Assembly (NCBI GenBank): GCA_007695045.1
Contig: REEP01000057.1
Location: forward strand, 1-63,250
Source: Rhodospirillales bacterium
Lineage (GTDB): Bacteria > Pseudomonadota > Alphaproteobacteria > Rhodospirillales > Defluviicoccaceae
Direction: 5' to 3'
DNA length: 63,250 bases
Position 1 is the first letter of the stretch. The number at the start of each line of letters is the position of its first letter. The notes beneath the pieces were generated by a model that was not told where the DNA came from, made no database searches, and was given only the letters and a program-made list of their open reading frames with translations. Below, in pieces: positions 1 through 8,095 of this stretch. The position numbers and the translations under genes were made by a program.

Positions 1-245
1 GCCATCCCGCGGTGCTGGCGGCGGCGGTGGTGGCCAAGCCCGACGAGAAGTGGGGAGAGACGCCGTGCGCCTTCGTCGAGCTCAAGCCCGGCGCGGAGGT
101 GAGCGAAGACGCCATCCGGGAGTTCTGCCGCACTCATCTGGCCGGCTTCAAGTGTCCGCGCACGGTGATCTTCGGCGAGGTCCCCAAGACTTCCACCGGC
201 AAGATCCAGAAGTTCAAGCTCCGCGACGTGGCCAAAACAATGTAA
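1..245 (+). CDS. Acyl-CoA synthetase (AMP-forming), C-terminal end, partial
   Basis: This is the last 80 or so residues of an adenylate-forming acyl-CoA synthetase; the 5' part lies outside the window and the reading frame is open to the left edge. The residues match the small C-terminal domain of the ANL family, which swings over the active site between adenylation and thioesterification. The A10-type motif [10 protein letters not shown] carries the lysine that contacts the acyl-adenylate, and GFKCPR is also typical of the medium/long-chain fatty-acid ligase branch. The chain ends normally at a TAA. The acyl substrate cannot be told from this piece. Confidence 0.9.
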   Translation, partial: HPAVLAAAVVAKPDEKWGETPCAFVELKPGAEVSEDAIREFCRTHLAGFKCPRTVIFGEVPKTSTGKIQKFKLRDVAKTM

Positions 246-284
246 CTTCAAGAAGAGCGGGCCAAGACCCGGATAACGCGGAAC

Positions 285-334
285 GAGCCAGTGGAAGCCG
301 CATGCCGTGACGCGCGATGCGGCTCCACTCGCTC
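285..334. terminator. Stem-loop between convergent genes
   Basis: An inverted repeat with arms GTGGAAGCCGCAT (291-303) and ATGCGGCTCCAC (317-328) has one bulged A and is extended outward by GAGC/GCTC. It lies between the acyl-CoA synthetase and a convergent gene, where a bidirectional terminator is expected. It lacks a clear T-tract, so intrinsic termination is inferred from position and stem strength only. Confidence 0.6.
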
Positions 335-345
335 AACCCGGCCGG

Positions 346-930
346 TCAGAAAGGACCATATTCGTTCCAGTATCGATCGATGGCGGCGTCCAGTTCCCCG
401 AACGGGAAGTCCGCGCCGTGTCGTTCCCGGAAGGCATCGAAGAAAGCCAGTATCGCCCTGCCTTCGTCTTGGCTCAGGTCCTCGACGCGCTCATGAAAAA
501 TGGCCGATGGCGTGCCGGAATCGAACCAATCGAGCTGCTGCTCACGCAGTTGCCGCGTCGTCTCCTCGGGCAGGCGCAGACGGGGTGAGGCTCCGCTCAG
601 CCTGTCGAGCGCCGCTTCCACGTCCGCCCGATCCGGCTTGGTCAGAGCCGTGACCAGTTCGGAGGCGAACACGCTGATCGTGTCGTAGCATTCGAGTGCG
701 GCGGACAGGAAGGCCGGCAGGAAATAGCGGAACGCCTTCGGGGACAGCATCCACAGATTGCCTTCGACCTCGCTCCGGAGTTCGTAGGGAGAGAGCTGGG
801 TCGACGTCCGTGTCGCCAGCAGTTCCCGCAGGCGGTCGCCGTCATGGCGCACGCTCGGGCGCAAAATCTCGTCGCCGGACGGTCGCGGTCGGGAGGCGAA
901 CGCGTCGAAGAAGCGGGTTTTCAGGGTCAT
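346..930 (-). CDS. Hypothetical protein, DUF6714-like
   Basis: A soluble acidic protein of 194 residues. The start at 930 (MTLKTRFFDAF) is chosen because it follows the stop of the upstream DUF4157 gene by 19 bp; longer readings would run into that gene. The stretch around NLWMLSPKAFRYFLPAFL recalls the conserved core of DUF6714 proteins, which have no known function; this match is from memory and moderate. There is no signal peptide and no membrane segment. The tight, same-strand position behind a predicted toxin-like protein makes an immunity or accessory role conceivable, but nothing in the sequence proves it. Confidence 0.6.
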   Translation of the reverse strand: MTLKTRFFDAFASRPRPSGDEILRPSVRHDGDRLRELLATRTSTQLSPYELRSEVEGNLWMLSPKAFRYFLPAFLSAALECYDTISVFASELVTALTKPDRADVEAALDRLSGASPRLRLPEETTRQLREQQLDWFDSGTPSAIFHERVEDLSQDEGRAILAFFDAFRERHGADFPFGELDAAIDRYWNEYGPF

Positions 931-949
931 TGGCGGCCGCGCTGGCAGG

Positions 950-2299
950 TCATGCCTCGCTTGGCCCGCTCTCGCCCGAGAGCTCCCCGACGACCAGCAC
1001 CAGCACGGCCATGACCGCCGCCGCCGCGGCAGCGGTCGCCGCCGTCGCTCCCGCCGCAATGATCGCCTTGATCAGTACGATGACCGCAGCGATCAACGCG
1101 ACAATCACGGCGACCACGATCACCGCCATCGCCACCGCCGCGACAACCTCGCGGGCGCGTTCGATGACCGCCTCCATCGCCTCGATCAGTTGTTGCGGAC
1201 AGTTCAAGGCCGTAAAGAACCGGTAGCAGCGGTTGACCATGTTGATCTTGTCTTGCACCTGCTGACGGTGGCCGCTGTCACCGCCGCGGAAGCAGGTGGT
1301 GTCCAGGGCCACGCGGGCGGCGATTTCGGCGCTGATGGCGGCGATCTTGGCCGCCAGTGTCAGGCAGTTGTCCGCCGCCGAGCAGGCCCCGAGGGTGCTG
1401 ACGACCGCTTTGGCGGTTTCGACGGCGCCCCGCAGGGTGAGATACGTCGACCACGGGCAATCGCCCGGAGGCACCATCCCATCACCGGGATAGAATTGCA
1501 CAATCTGGCCAGACAGCCCTATGTGCATCGGCGCATCGGGCTGTAGCGAAGCGCCATGGTCGGCCGCCGGGCGGTTCCGAATGCCGGCTGCAGCGCCCTG
1601 TTGAACCACGTGCGTCAGTTCATGCGCCAGCAGTCGGCGACCAGCCTCGGATCGAGGCCGATACTGGCCCGCCCGGAACACGATGTTATGGCCCCGCGTG
1701 AACGCCAGTGCCCCGACCGAACGCGCGGCCGAGTCCGCGGGACCACCGGTGTGGATGCGGACGTGCCGGAAATCGAAGCCGAACCGGGGCTCGAAGTAGG
1801 CCCGCTCCTCGGGCGACATTGGCTGGCCGCGGTCGCCCATGTCCGTTTTAGCTTGGATCTGGTCTTCGGTGAGGGCCGCTGCCGGGCCTGCACGCGCCGC
1901 CGCCGGCTTCCGCTGAAGGTTCTCCTCCTCGCACTCGGGGCACAGACGCTGCACCGGCGCTTCGGCGGAACTTGTCGCCGCGCCGGCACCGATAGGCTGG
2001 ATCGGCAGCGGCGCCGCGTAGGGCGACAGTGGTGACGACAGGCGTGTCACCTGCTCGGCGACCCGGTCTGCTTCCCGTTCGTAGCGGTCGTCCGGACTGC
2101 CGATTGCGATCTTTGCTTGGATGGTCCCGTCGCGGCGCGGGTAAATCGGCGACCCCATGAAGCTGTGTGCGACCCGAGCCGCCTCAGCCCCATCGGTCCC
2201 GGATCCTCGCCGTCGGATCCCTTTGCCCCGAAGCGGGCTCGATGTTTGAGCCGCTGAATTCTGATGGCTGGTTTGCGGCACCAAGGCGGCGGTGTGCAT
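950..2299 (-). CDS. DUF4157 protein with HExxH motif and toxin-like membrane C-terminus
   Basis: A protein of about 449 residues. Near residues 65-85 it has the signature IGSPDDRYEREADRVAEQV, seen upstream of DUF4157 domains in proteins linked to extracellular contractile injection systems and polymorphic toxins. Cys pair CPEC lies near 120, and the DUF4157 core near 165-235 ends in the metallopeptidase-like HELTH. The C-terminal third is different: it is Cys-rich around CFRGGDSGHR (about 336-345), then has a strongly hydrophobic region (about 385-415) and a second hydrophobic Ala/Val-rich stretch. The ATG at 2299 is preferred over an upstream TTG at 2335, which has no properly spaced Shine-Dalgarno sequence. 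The C-terminus may be an effector domain; no injection-system genes are present in this window. Confidence 0.75.
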   Translation of the reverse strand: MHTAALVPQTSHQNSAAQTSSPLRGKGIRRRGSGTDGAEAARVAHSFMGSPIYPRRDGTIQAKIAIGSPDDRYEREADRVAEQVTRLSSPLSPYAAPLPIQPIGAGAATSSAEAPVQRLCPECEEENLQRKPAAARAGPAAALTEDQIQAKTDMGDRGQPMSPEERAYFEPRFGFDFRHVRIHTGGPADSAARSVGALAFTRGHNIVFRAGQYRPRSEAGRRLLAHELTHVVQQGAAAGIRNRPAADHGASLQPDAPMHIGLSGQIVQFYPGDGMVPPGDCPWSTYLTLRGAVETAKAVVSTLGACSAADNCLTLAAKIAAISAEIAARVALDTTCFRGGDSGHRQQVQDKINMVNRCYRFFTALNCPQQLIEAMEAVIERAREVVAAVAMAVIVVAVIVALIAAVIVLIKAIIAAGATAATAAAAAAVMAVLVLVVGELSGESGPSEA

Positions 2300-2574
2300 T
2301 GCCGGTCCGATCCTCAGCGGAACACTCGCCCGCAAACCTTTTTATGACACGACCCCCTTTGACGGCGCAACCGGCATCCTTGACTGCCAAGCCCGGCATC
2401 CCCGGCGAGCCTCACCCGCCCTTTGCCCGTGTCGCCGGCGTGCGCCAGTCTCGGGAAGGCCGCTCCGGCGGGCGGGTTATCCACAACGCCTACATCACCC
2501 CCAGGGACACGACCTTCGAAACCCGCCTCCGGCTGTTCGGGCCCGGCTGCTGACAGCGTGATGACAGCGCCGCG

Positions 2575-3072
2575 CTAAACCGGAGACTTCCGGCCGGTTA
2601 CCGCAAACACGATGGCTCGCAGCGTCGCTGCTTCAAGGCCCTTGAGCGTGCTGTGCAGCAGCGCCATGAACATCGCGCGGCCGACAACCCCGCCGAAATA
2701 GCGGGCGGCGCTTGCCGCAAGATCGCCCTGTGCCGACGAGGCCGCGCTCATGGGCGGCCGGGCGGCCGTTCGTGGCGGCAAAAGCGGGGAAGCTGCACAT
2801 GAGCAAGACGGCGACCGGAGTCTCCCCTCCGGCGGCGCTCCGGGCCGTACCGCGATCCGCTCGGCAAGGGTGTCAGCGAGGACGTGCGGATCGAGCCGGC
2901 CGGGCCGATAATGGACGACAATGGAGCATGAGGACGGGCGGATTTCGACGTCATCGACGCCGTCATGGGCCAGAAGCGCATGGTGAAGGCCCCGCTGCAG
3001 CGAGCGGCTGCCGCGTACCGCCGGAACCCGGAAGCGGATCCGACCGGGCACGTGATGCATGCACTGCCACAT
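2575..3072 (-). CDS. HMA_2-domain heavy-metal-associated protein
   Basis: This protein has 165 residues. It opens with a ferredoxin-like metal-associated fold of the HMA_2 type (VPGRIRFRVP near residue 8, then GVDDVEIRPSSCSIVVHY), which lacks the CxxC of classical copper chaperones. A basic, Cys-containing linker (PSCSCAAS) follows. The last 45 residues form a Gly/Ala-rich helix that may be amphipathic. The start at 3072 has a good Shine-Dalgarno AAAGGA. Just upstream is a near-perfect Fur box, so iron-dependent repression is likely. It lies directly downstream of an atypical P1B-type ATPase whose N-terminus carries a related GRMRLR motif, so a shared metal-handling role is inferred. Confidence 0.75.
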   Translation of the reverse strand: MWQCMHHVPGRIRFRVPAVRGSRSLQRGLHHALLAHDGVDDVEIRPSSCSIVVHYRPGRLDPHVLADTLAERIAVRPGAPPEGRLRSPSCSCAASPLLPPRTAARPPMSAASSAQGDLAASAARYFGGVVGRAMFMALLHSTLKGLEAATLRAIVFAVTGRKSPV

Positions 3073-3110
3073 CGACCAATCCTTTCAGCAAGGGAAGGGT
3101 TGTTGTGCAA

Positions 3111-3127
3111 GTGATAATCATTATCAC
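3111..3127. promoter_or_regulatory. Fur box
   Basis: GTGATAATCATTATCAC is a 17-bp palindrome with one central unpaired base. It matches most of the 19-bp Fur consensus built from GATAAT/ATTATC. It lies 39 bp upstream of the HMA_2 gene, between that gene and the P-type ATPase, so it should control at least the HMA_2 gene. Confidence 0.8.
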
Positions 3128-3178
3128 ATTCCACGCAACCAAAAACTGCGGCAATGCGGCCCTGACGCCGCAAACGGG

Positions 3179-5260
3179 TCAGGAATTTGCGGGGACGGCC
3201 GACGCCCGCCCGCCGATCACGGCTCGGCCCAATGTCGCCAACGTCACGCCGTTGTGAATCACGGCAGACACAGCCGGGGACGCATAGCCCGACGCAGCGG
3301 CGACAAACAAAAGCGTGTTCAGCCCCACCGCCCAACGAAAGTTGGAGCGGATCAGCGCCAGCGTGCGCGCGGACAGGACCCGCGCATCGGCGACCGCACC
3401 GATACTGTCGCGCAGCAAGATCACGTCCGCCGTCGCCCGTGCGAGATCGACGCCGCGTGGCATGGCAATGCCGACATCGGCCGCCACCAGGGCCGGCGCG
3501 TCGTTCACGCCGTCGCCGACGAATGCAACCCGCCGCCCCGCCGCCTGCAGAGACCGGATGATTTCAGCCTTCTCCTCCGGGCGGCGCTCCGCGAACACCC
3601 GATCAACGCCCAGCTCCGCGGCCAGCGCCTGCGCCTTGGCCTCGCGGTCTCCCGACAGCAGGGCAATGCAGGTGATGCCCGAGTCGCGCAAGCGGGCGAT
3701 CGCGGCAGCGGCTTCCGGCCGAACGTGGTCGCGCAGGCCGATCAGGCCCGCCGGTGCGCCGTCGAAGGCGGCATAAAGCAGGATTTTTCCCTCGCTCTCC
3801 AGCCGTGCGATCGCGGCAGCCTCGCCCGAAAACGATACGTTCTCATGCTCTTCCTGGAAATGCCTACTGCCGACGACAATCCTTTGGCCGTTCGCCTCGC
3901 TGATCAGGCCATGGGCGACGATGAAATCCACGTCCTCATGACTCACGTGACCGAGCCGGCGGCGTTGTGCCTCTTCCACGATCGCCGCGGCCACGGGATG
4001 GCGGGCATGTTCTTCCAGGGAGGCCAAAAGGGCCAACAGTTGTTCCTCGGAGCAGCGATCGTCCACCGGGAAGACGTCCGTGACATCGAGTTCGCTTGCG
4101 GTGAGGGTCCCGGTCTTGTCGAACACGACAGTGTCGATCGCTGCGAGAGCCTCAATGCCGCGCCCGCCCTTGATCAGGATGCCGGCCTTGGCGCCGCCAT
4201 AGATTGCCGATTCGATTGCTACGGGGACGCCCAGCTTCAGGGCGCAGGCGTAATCGATCAGAAAGACGGAGGCGAGGCGGCTCGCGTTGCGGGTCACGGC
4301 GAAGGTGATGACCCCGAGGCCAAGGGTAATCAGGATCCGTTGATCCGCCAGCCGCCTGGAACTCGTCTGGACCTCGGGCTTGCGCTCCATCGCGGCCTCG
4401 ATGAACCGTGCGATGCGCGCCATGGTCGTTGCCCCGCCCACGTGAATGGCCCGGATCCGCAGCCGCCCCTCTTCAACGATGCTGCCCGAGAGGACACGCC
4501 CACCCGCCTCACGGTCCACCGGCACCGCCTCGCCGGTCAGAAAGGCTTCGTTCACCGTGGCGGCACCGCTGACAATCTGGCCGTCGATTGGCACCGTCTC
4601 CCCCGGACCCACAACCACGACATCGTTGACCGCCAGCGTCTCAGCCGGCACTTCCTCCAGGCCCCTGTCGGGAGTCTCGCGCCAAGCGGTTGCGGCGGGC
4701 CGCACGATCAGACGGCGGAGCAGATCGGTGGCGGTTTCGCTGGTCCGTGACTCCAGGTATTCGCCCGTACGCAGCATCGTCAGCGTGGTCGCGGCGGTAC
4801 CGTAGGCGCCACGGCTCATGGCAACGCCAAGCGCCACGGAATCGAGAACCTCGACACAGAGTCCCTTGGTGAGAAGGGCGGATACGCCGCGGGCCATGGC
4901 CGGCGCGACAACCACCCACGTCAACGCCGCGCTCCAGGGCAGCGGCAGGAGGAACCCGGCAACCATGGCCGCGCCAGACACCATTGCGGCGCTGCGGCGG
5001 CGGGACGCCGGTCTCTTTTCGTCCTGCCCCATCCAAGGCGTCGCCGGGGTCCCGGCAATCAGCCGAAGCACGGCCTCGCGGGTCTTCGGCGAGCCGTCGT
5101 GACGGACAACAAGGCTGCGCGCGGCCGGATTGGTGCGGGCGCCCAGCACACCTGCAACCCGCTCGGGCAGAGCTGCGGCGAAGGCCGGCGCCAGCCGGCC
5201 ATCATGGGGACTTTCGGCACGCAGACGCATGCGTCCGCAAATCTCATGAACAATCTGCAT
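3179..5260 (-). CDS. P1B-type metal-transporting ATPase with atypical DYACALKL motif
   Basis: A heavy-metal P-type ATPase of about 693 residues. It has the phosphorylation motif DKTGTLT near 381, the actuator loop LTGEAVPVD near 241-249 and the hinge GDGVNDAPAL near the C-terminus. The membrane motif that sets metal specificity, normally CPC or SPC, is here DYACALKL (about 336-343), so copper or zinc specificity should not be assumed. The N-terminus (VHEICGRMRLRAE) resembles an HMA_2 domain without CxxC. The ATG at 5260 follows GGAG with suitable spacing; an upstream start adds 14 basic residues. It sits between a Fur-regulated HMA_2 gene and a ferric-reductase-like gene, so iron or manganese export is a reasonable guess. 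Confidence 0.9.
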   Translation of the reverse strand: MQIVHEICGRMRLRAESPHDGRLAPAFAAALPERVAGVLGARTNPAARSLVVRHDGSPKTREAVLRLIAGTPATPWMGQDEKRPASRRRSAAMVSGAAMVAGFLLPLPWSAALTWVVVAPAMARGVSALLTKGLCVEVLDSVALGVAMSRGAYGTAATTLTMLRTGEYLESRTSETATDLLRRLIVRPAATAWRETPDRGLEEVPAETLAVNDVVVVGPGETVPIDGQIVSGAATVNEAFLTGEAVPVDREAGGRVLSGSIVEEGRLRIRAIHVGGATTMARIARFIEAAMERKPEVQTSSRRLADQRILITLGLGVITFAVTRNASRLASVFLIDYACALKLGVPVAIESAIYGGAKAGILIKGGRGIEALAAIDTVVFDKTGTLTASELDVTDVFPVDDRCSEEQLLALLASLEEHARHPVAAAIVEEAQRRRLGHVSHEDVDFIVAHGLISEANGQRIVVGSRHFQEEHENVSFSGEAAAIARLESEGKILLYAAFDGAPAGLIGLRDHVRPEAAAAIARLRDSGITCIALLSGDREAKAQALAAELGVDRVFAERRPEEKAEIIRSLQAAGRRVAFVGDGVNDAPALVAADVGIAMPRGVDLARATADVILLRDSIGAVADARVLSARTLALIRSNFRWAVGLNTLLFVAAASGYASPAVSAVIHNGVTLATLGRAVIGGRASAVPANS

Positions 5261-5450
5261 GGCGAAAGGACTCCTGCAGGCCCGGCGACGGGACCGAACC
5301 ACTTGCTCGGGCGCTGTCAGACGAACTTGAACGAGTCACGGTGTGCCGAAGGCTCGCCGCCGTCGGGTGGCAAGCTGCCGCCATTCGGCCGGCGCGGCGT
5401 CGCCCTCCAGCGTGCGCACATTGCCATCTGAGCGAGAGCGCCATCTCCCT

Positions 5451-5540
5451 TCAAGCCGGCCTGAGCGCGAACAGCAGCCCGGCCAGCACATACAAGGCGG
5501 TCAGCACCCACAGAAGGCGAAATACGTAGAGGTGGCGCAT
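5451..5540 (-). CDS. Small single-span membrane peptide (29 aa)
   Basis: A 29-residue reading frame starts MRHLYVFRLL and is almost entirely one hydrophobic helix, ending ALRPA. It has a strong Shine-Dalgarno (AAAGGAA, about 9 bases before the ATG) and begins 19 bp after the stop of the ferric-reductase-like gene, so it looks translated as part of that operon. No family is recognised. It could be a small subunit or regulator of the neighbouring membrane reductase or ATPase. Confidence 0.6.
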   Translation of the reverse strand: MRHLYVFRLLWVLTALYVLAGLLFALRPA

Positions 5541-5559
5541 ATGGCGGGTTCCTTTTCTC

Positions 5560-6951
5560 TCAGCTATACTTGAACCGTTCTGAAACGATCCTTCGTGGCG
5601 GCACGCCGCGGGCCAGCAACGTTTCCTCGACACTTTCCATCATCGGCACCGGACCGCACACGAAATAGAGCCAGTCTTTTGGGAAGCGCCGCTCCAGGCA
5701 GGCGTCGATCACATCGGGGGTCAGTTCGCCCACTCGGCCGGTCCAGTCTGCGGATGGTTCCGAGAGGATCAGGTGGAGCCGGAAGTCCAGGGTGTCTCGC
5801 ATCGCTTCCAACTCATCGCGATACAAAATCTGCGTTTCGACGCGGTTGCCGTAGAGCAGGTACACCGGTCCTTCGTATCGCTCCTGCGCCAGTTCCCTGA
5901 GCAGGCCGATGATCGGGCCGAGGCCGACGCCGCCGGCGAAAAAGGCCACACCGGTGCCGCGCCGCCGCGCGAGGGTGAAGGTCCCATAGGGCCCGTCCAC
6001 ATAGGCCCGGGTGCCCAAGGGGATCTCGCCAATGCGGTTGGTGAAATCTCCGCTTTCGCGCACGGTGACGGCGAGACGCGGCCGGTCCGCCGGCGTGGAA
6101 CTGAGTGAGAACGGATGCTCCATGAGGCTGAACGGCGAGTGCCCCAGGTTGAGCCAGATGAACTGCCCGGCGGCGAAGTCGATCGCCCGGCCCCGTTCCG
6201 CCTCCACCTGGATCTCCCAGATACGGTCGCCAATCTCCCGGTTGGAGACGAGCCTGTACGGTCGGCGCAGTTGCAAGGCCGGCCTGACCACGTAGACGTG
6301 GGCCAGAGATACAACGGCCGCAGCGGTCAGCACGATCCAGAAGCCACCGAGCCACGGATCACCGCTGTGGCCACCGACGCTGAGCGTGTGGTGCAAGCTC
6401 GCCAAGGCAATCACCACGGCGCCCAAACCGTGGCTGAGCCGCCAGAACTCGTACCGCATGGGCAGTCGGTCTCGCCAATGCCCCATCACCACCAAAAGGA
6501 TCAGGAGGCACCAGGCGATAACACCACTGAGCAGCACGTTCGCGCCGAACATTCCCCGGAGCGTCGCGACGGCTTCGCCCGGGTTGGGCCAGAGCCCGGG
6601 AGCTGACAACAGGAACGGATGCGCCACCACGAACACCAGGATCACCCAGGCGATCAGTTGGTGGAACAGGATGGTGATGTCGGCCCCGACCCGTCCGGTG
6701 ATCCTGCGGAACCGACCCGACAGCAGAAACTGCAACAGCATCATGGCGAAGCCGATCATCACCACGCCCGAGGACAGCTCTCGGAACGGGTCCACAGGCG
6801 GCTCGCCTCGGAATACTGCCAGCAGCAGGGGGGTGAGCCCGATCGCGACGTACAGCCCGACCAGCAGCCACGGAGCGAGGCCACGTCGGCGGCGGCGCCA
6901 ACTCGCACCGGCACTTCGAAGCATGCTGTCCCGCTGGCGATCGTTGGGCAT
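5560..6951 (-). CDS. Ferric-reductase-like transmembrane flavoprotein
   Basis: This protein has 463 residues. The N-terminal half has about six membrane helices of the ferric-reductase/NOX-type heme domain, with paired histidines in FHQLIAWVILVFVVAHPF and in LSHGLG...LASLHHTLS. The C-terminal half is an FAD/NAD(P)H oxidoreductase: MEHPFSLSS binds flavin, FFAGGVGLGPIIGLLREL is the nucleotide loop and FVCGPVPMMESVEETL is the terminal signature. It should move electrons from cytosolic NAD(P)H across the membrane through heme. The ATG at 6951 has GGAG eight bases upstream. It leads a minus-strand run with the 29-aa peptide and, after 190 bp, the P1B ATPase. Iron reduction is plausible; other periplasmic acceptors are possible. 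Confidence 0.88.
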   Translation of the reverse strand: MPNDRQRDSMLRSAGASWRRRRRGLAPWLLVGLYVAIGLTPLLLAVFRGEPPVDPFRELSSGVVMIGFAMMLLQFLLSGRFRRITGRVGADITILFHQLIAWVILVFVVAHPFLLSAPGLWPNPGEAVATLRGMFGANVLLSGVIAWCLLILLVVMGHWRDRLPMRYEFWRLSHGLGAVVIALASLHHTLSVGGHSGDPWLGGFWIVLTAAAVVSLAHVYVVRPALQLRRPYRLVSNREIGDRIWEIQVEAERGRAIDFAAGQFIWLNLGHSPFSLMEHPFSLSSTPADRPRLAVTVRESGDFTNRIGEIPLGTRAYVDGPYGTFTLARRRGTGVAFFAGGVGLGPIIGLLRELAQERYEGPVYLLYGNRVETQILYRDELEAMRDTLDFRLHLILSEPSADWTGRVGELTPDVIDACLERRFPKDWLYFVCGPVPMMESVEETLLARGVPPRRIVSERFKYS

Positions 6952-7062
6952 GGGTTGCACTCCGTCGGTGATAGCCTTGCAACACTGTCGACCTGCCCCA
7001 CATTCCCCGAACCGACAAGATATTCGGTTGGGCGCCCTCGGCTCAATGACACGGGGCAGACC

Positions 7063-7506
7063 ATGCATGATGTCGTCCTGCTGCTGCATCTGCTGGCGGC
7101 GACCGTGTGGACCGGCGGCCATCTGGTTCTGGCGTTGAGCGTGCTGCCGCGGGCAATCTCCCGGAAATCCGCCGCCGACCTGTTGGGGTTCGAGGCGGTT
7201 TACGAACGGGTCGGCATGCCGGCCCTGGTGATCCTGGTGGCCACCGGCATCTGGCTGGCATACGGCCTCGTGCCGGACGTGGGCCAGTGGTTCGCGTTCA
7301 CCGATCCCGTTGCCCGCCTGGTAGGCGCCAAGCTGATCCTGCTGCTGCTCACGCTCGCTCTGGCCATCCATGCCCGGCTGCGGCTCGTGCCGAAGCTGAC
7401 GGAGGCGAGCCTGGTGCCGATGGCCTGGCACATCATCCCGGTGACGGTGATCTCGGTCCTGTTCGTGGTGGTGGGACTGTCGTTCCGGACCGGCTGGTTC
7501 TACTGA
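7063..7506 (+). CDS. CopD-like four-helix membrane protein
   Basis: A protein of 147 residues with four hydrophobic helices. The first (DVVLLLHLLAATVWTGGHL) carries the H...WxGG pattern of CopD/YtnI-like and related heme- or copper-linked membrane proteins; a second histidine lies in AWHIIP. It is divergent from the ferric-reductase-like gene across a 111-bp spacer, so it may belong to the same metal/redox module. An exact substrate cannot be assigned. Confidence 0.75.
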   Translation: MHDVVLLLHLLAATVWTGGHLVLALSVLPRAISRKSAADLLGFEAVYERVGMPALVILVATGIWLAYGLVPDVGQWFAFTDPVARLVGAKLILLLLTLALAIHARLRLVPKLTEASLVPMAWHIIPVTVISVLFVVVGLSFRTGWFY

Positions 7507-7696
7507 CCGGACGGAGCCCCCGCGGCCGCCCTGCGTCGGTAAGCGGCAGGCGACCTACGCCGTGGCGACGCGTGCGCAGTCGTTCGCAAACGTGCAATTT
7601 TTATCCGGAAAGATGCGATCGGGAGCGGTTTTGTCCCGGCTTTTTCGTCATAAGTCCTTGATATAAAAAGAATGTTGGCTTCGGCGCCGAGGAAAA

Positions 7697-7761
7697 TGTA
7701 TGCATATGTTATCAAACGTTATCATTTTGGAGATTTTCCCGTCCTAAATCAATGGGTTAGC
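7697..7761. repeat. AT-rich element shared with 33896-33985 (copy A)
   Basis: The copy holds TGTATGCA at 7697-7704, GTTATCA at 7708-7714 and 7718-7724, and GTTATCATTTTGG-n-GATTTTC at 7718-7738. The 13-mer TCAATGGGTTAGC lies at 7749-7761. All of these recur near 33.9 kb, the last in inverted orientation. Function unknown. Confidence 0.7.
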
Positions 7762-7946
7762 TTTTTCCGGGGCGGCTGACTCCAGGCTTGCCGGCATGAA
7801 ACCGGTCATTGTGGCATGCTTCTCCGTCGCGGTCAAGGAATATTGTCTTATGGGCGTCCTCGGGCGGCGGCAGTTGGGCGGGTTGCGCCGGCGCCCGACC
7901 ACGGTCGAGACATGCCGTTACGCCCCATTATCTGCAGTCACGCCCA

Positions 7947-7972
7947 GTCGTCATGCCAAGTCTTCATGCCAA
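7947..7972. repeat. 13-bp tandem duplication
   Basis: GTCGTCATGCCAA is followed directly by GTCTTCATGCCAA (12 of 13 identical). It is one of several intergenic duplications of this size in the window. Confidence 0.7.
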
Positions 7973-8095
7973 GTCACGCGGCGCCAGCCAACCGTCTGAT
8001 CGCGCTTCGCGTCACTCCGACCCAGGAGCTATGGCGCGCACTCAGCCCTTCTCCGGACGCTCACTGACGGGATCGTCGTGACGGCGATGCGGCGA

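Larger units (their letters stand above)
7507..8095. other. 589-bp gene-free spacer between convergent genes
   Basis: No convincing reading frame on either strand. The stretch 7590-7770 is notably AT-rich compared with its surroundings and holds an element repeated near 33.9 kb (annotated separately). A 13-bp tandem duplication follows at 7947-7972. Horizontal insertion or a remnant is possible. Confidence 0.6.

Noticed and set aside
3059-4750. A long frame (563 residues) antisense to the P-type ATPase
   Set aside because: It lies opposite a clear P-type ATPase with full motifs; long antisense frames are expected at this GC. Similar antisense frames elsewhere were also dropped.
5317-5427. 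A 36-residue frame between the membrane peptide and the ATPase
   Set aside because: The ribosome-binding site is too far from the ATG and composition is not informative.
7697-7740. Fur box in the repeated GTTATCA element
   Set aside because: The GTTATCA pairs are direct, not the inverted GATAAT/ATTATC arrangement of Fur sites, so the element was listed as a repeat of unknown role.
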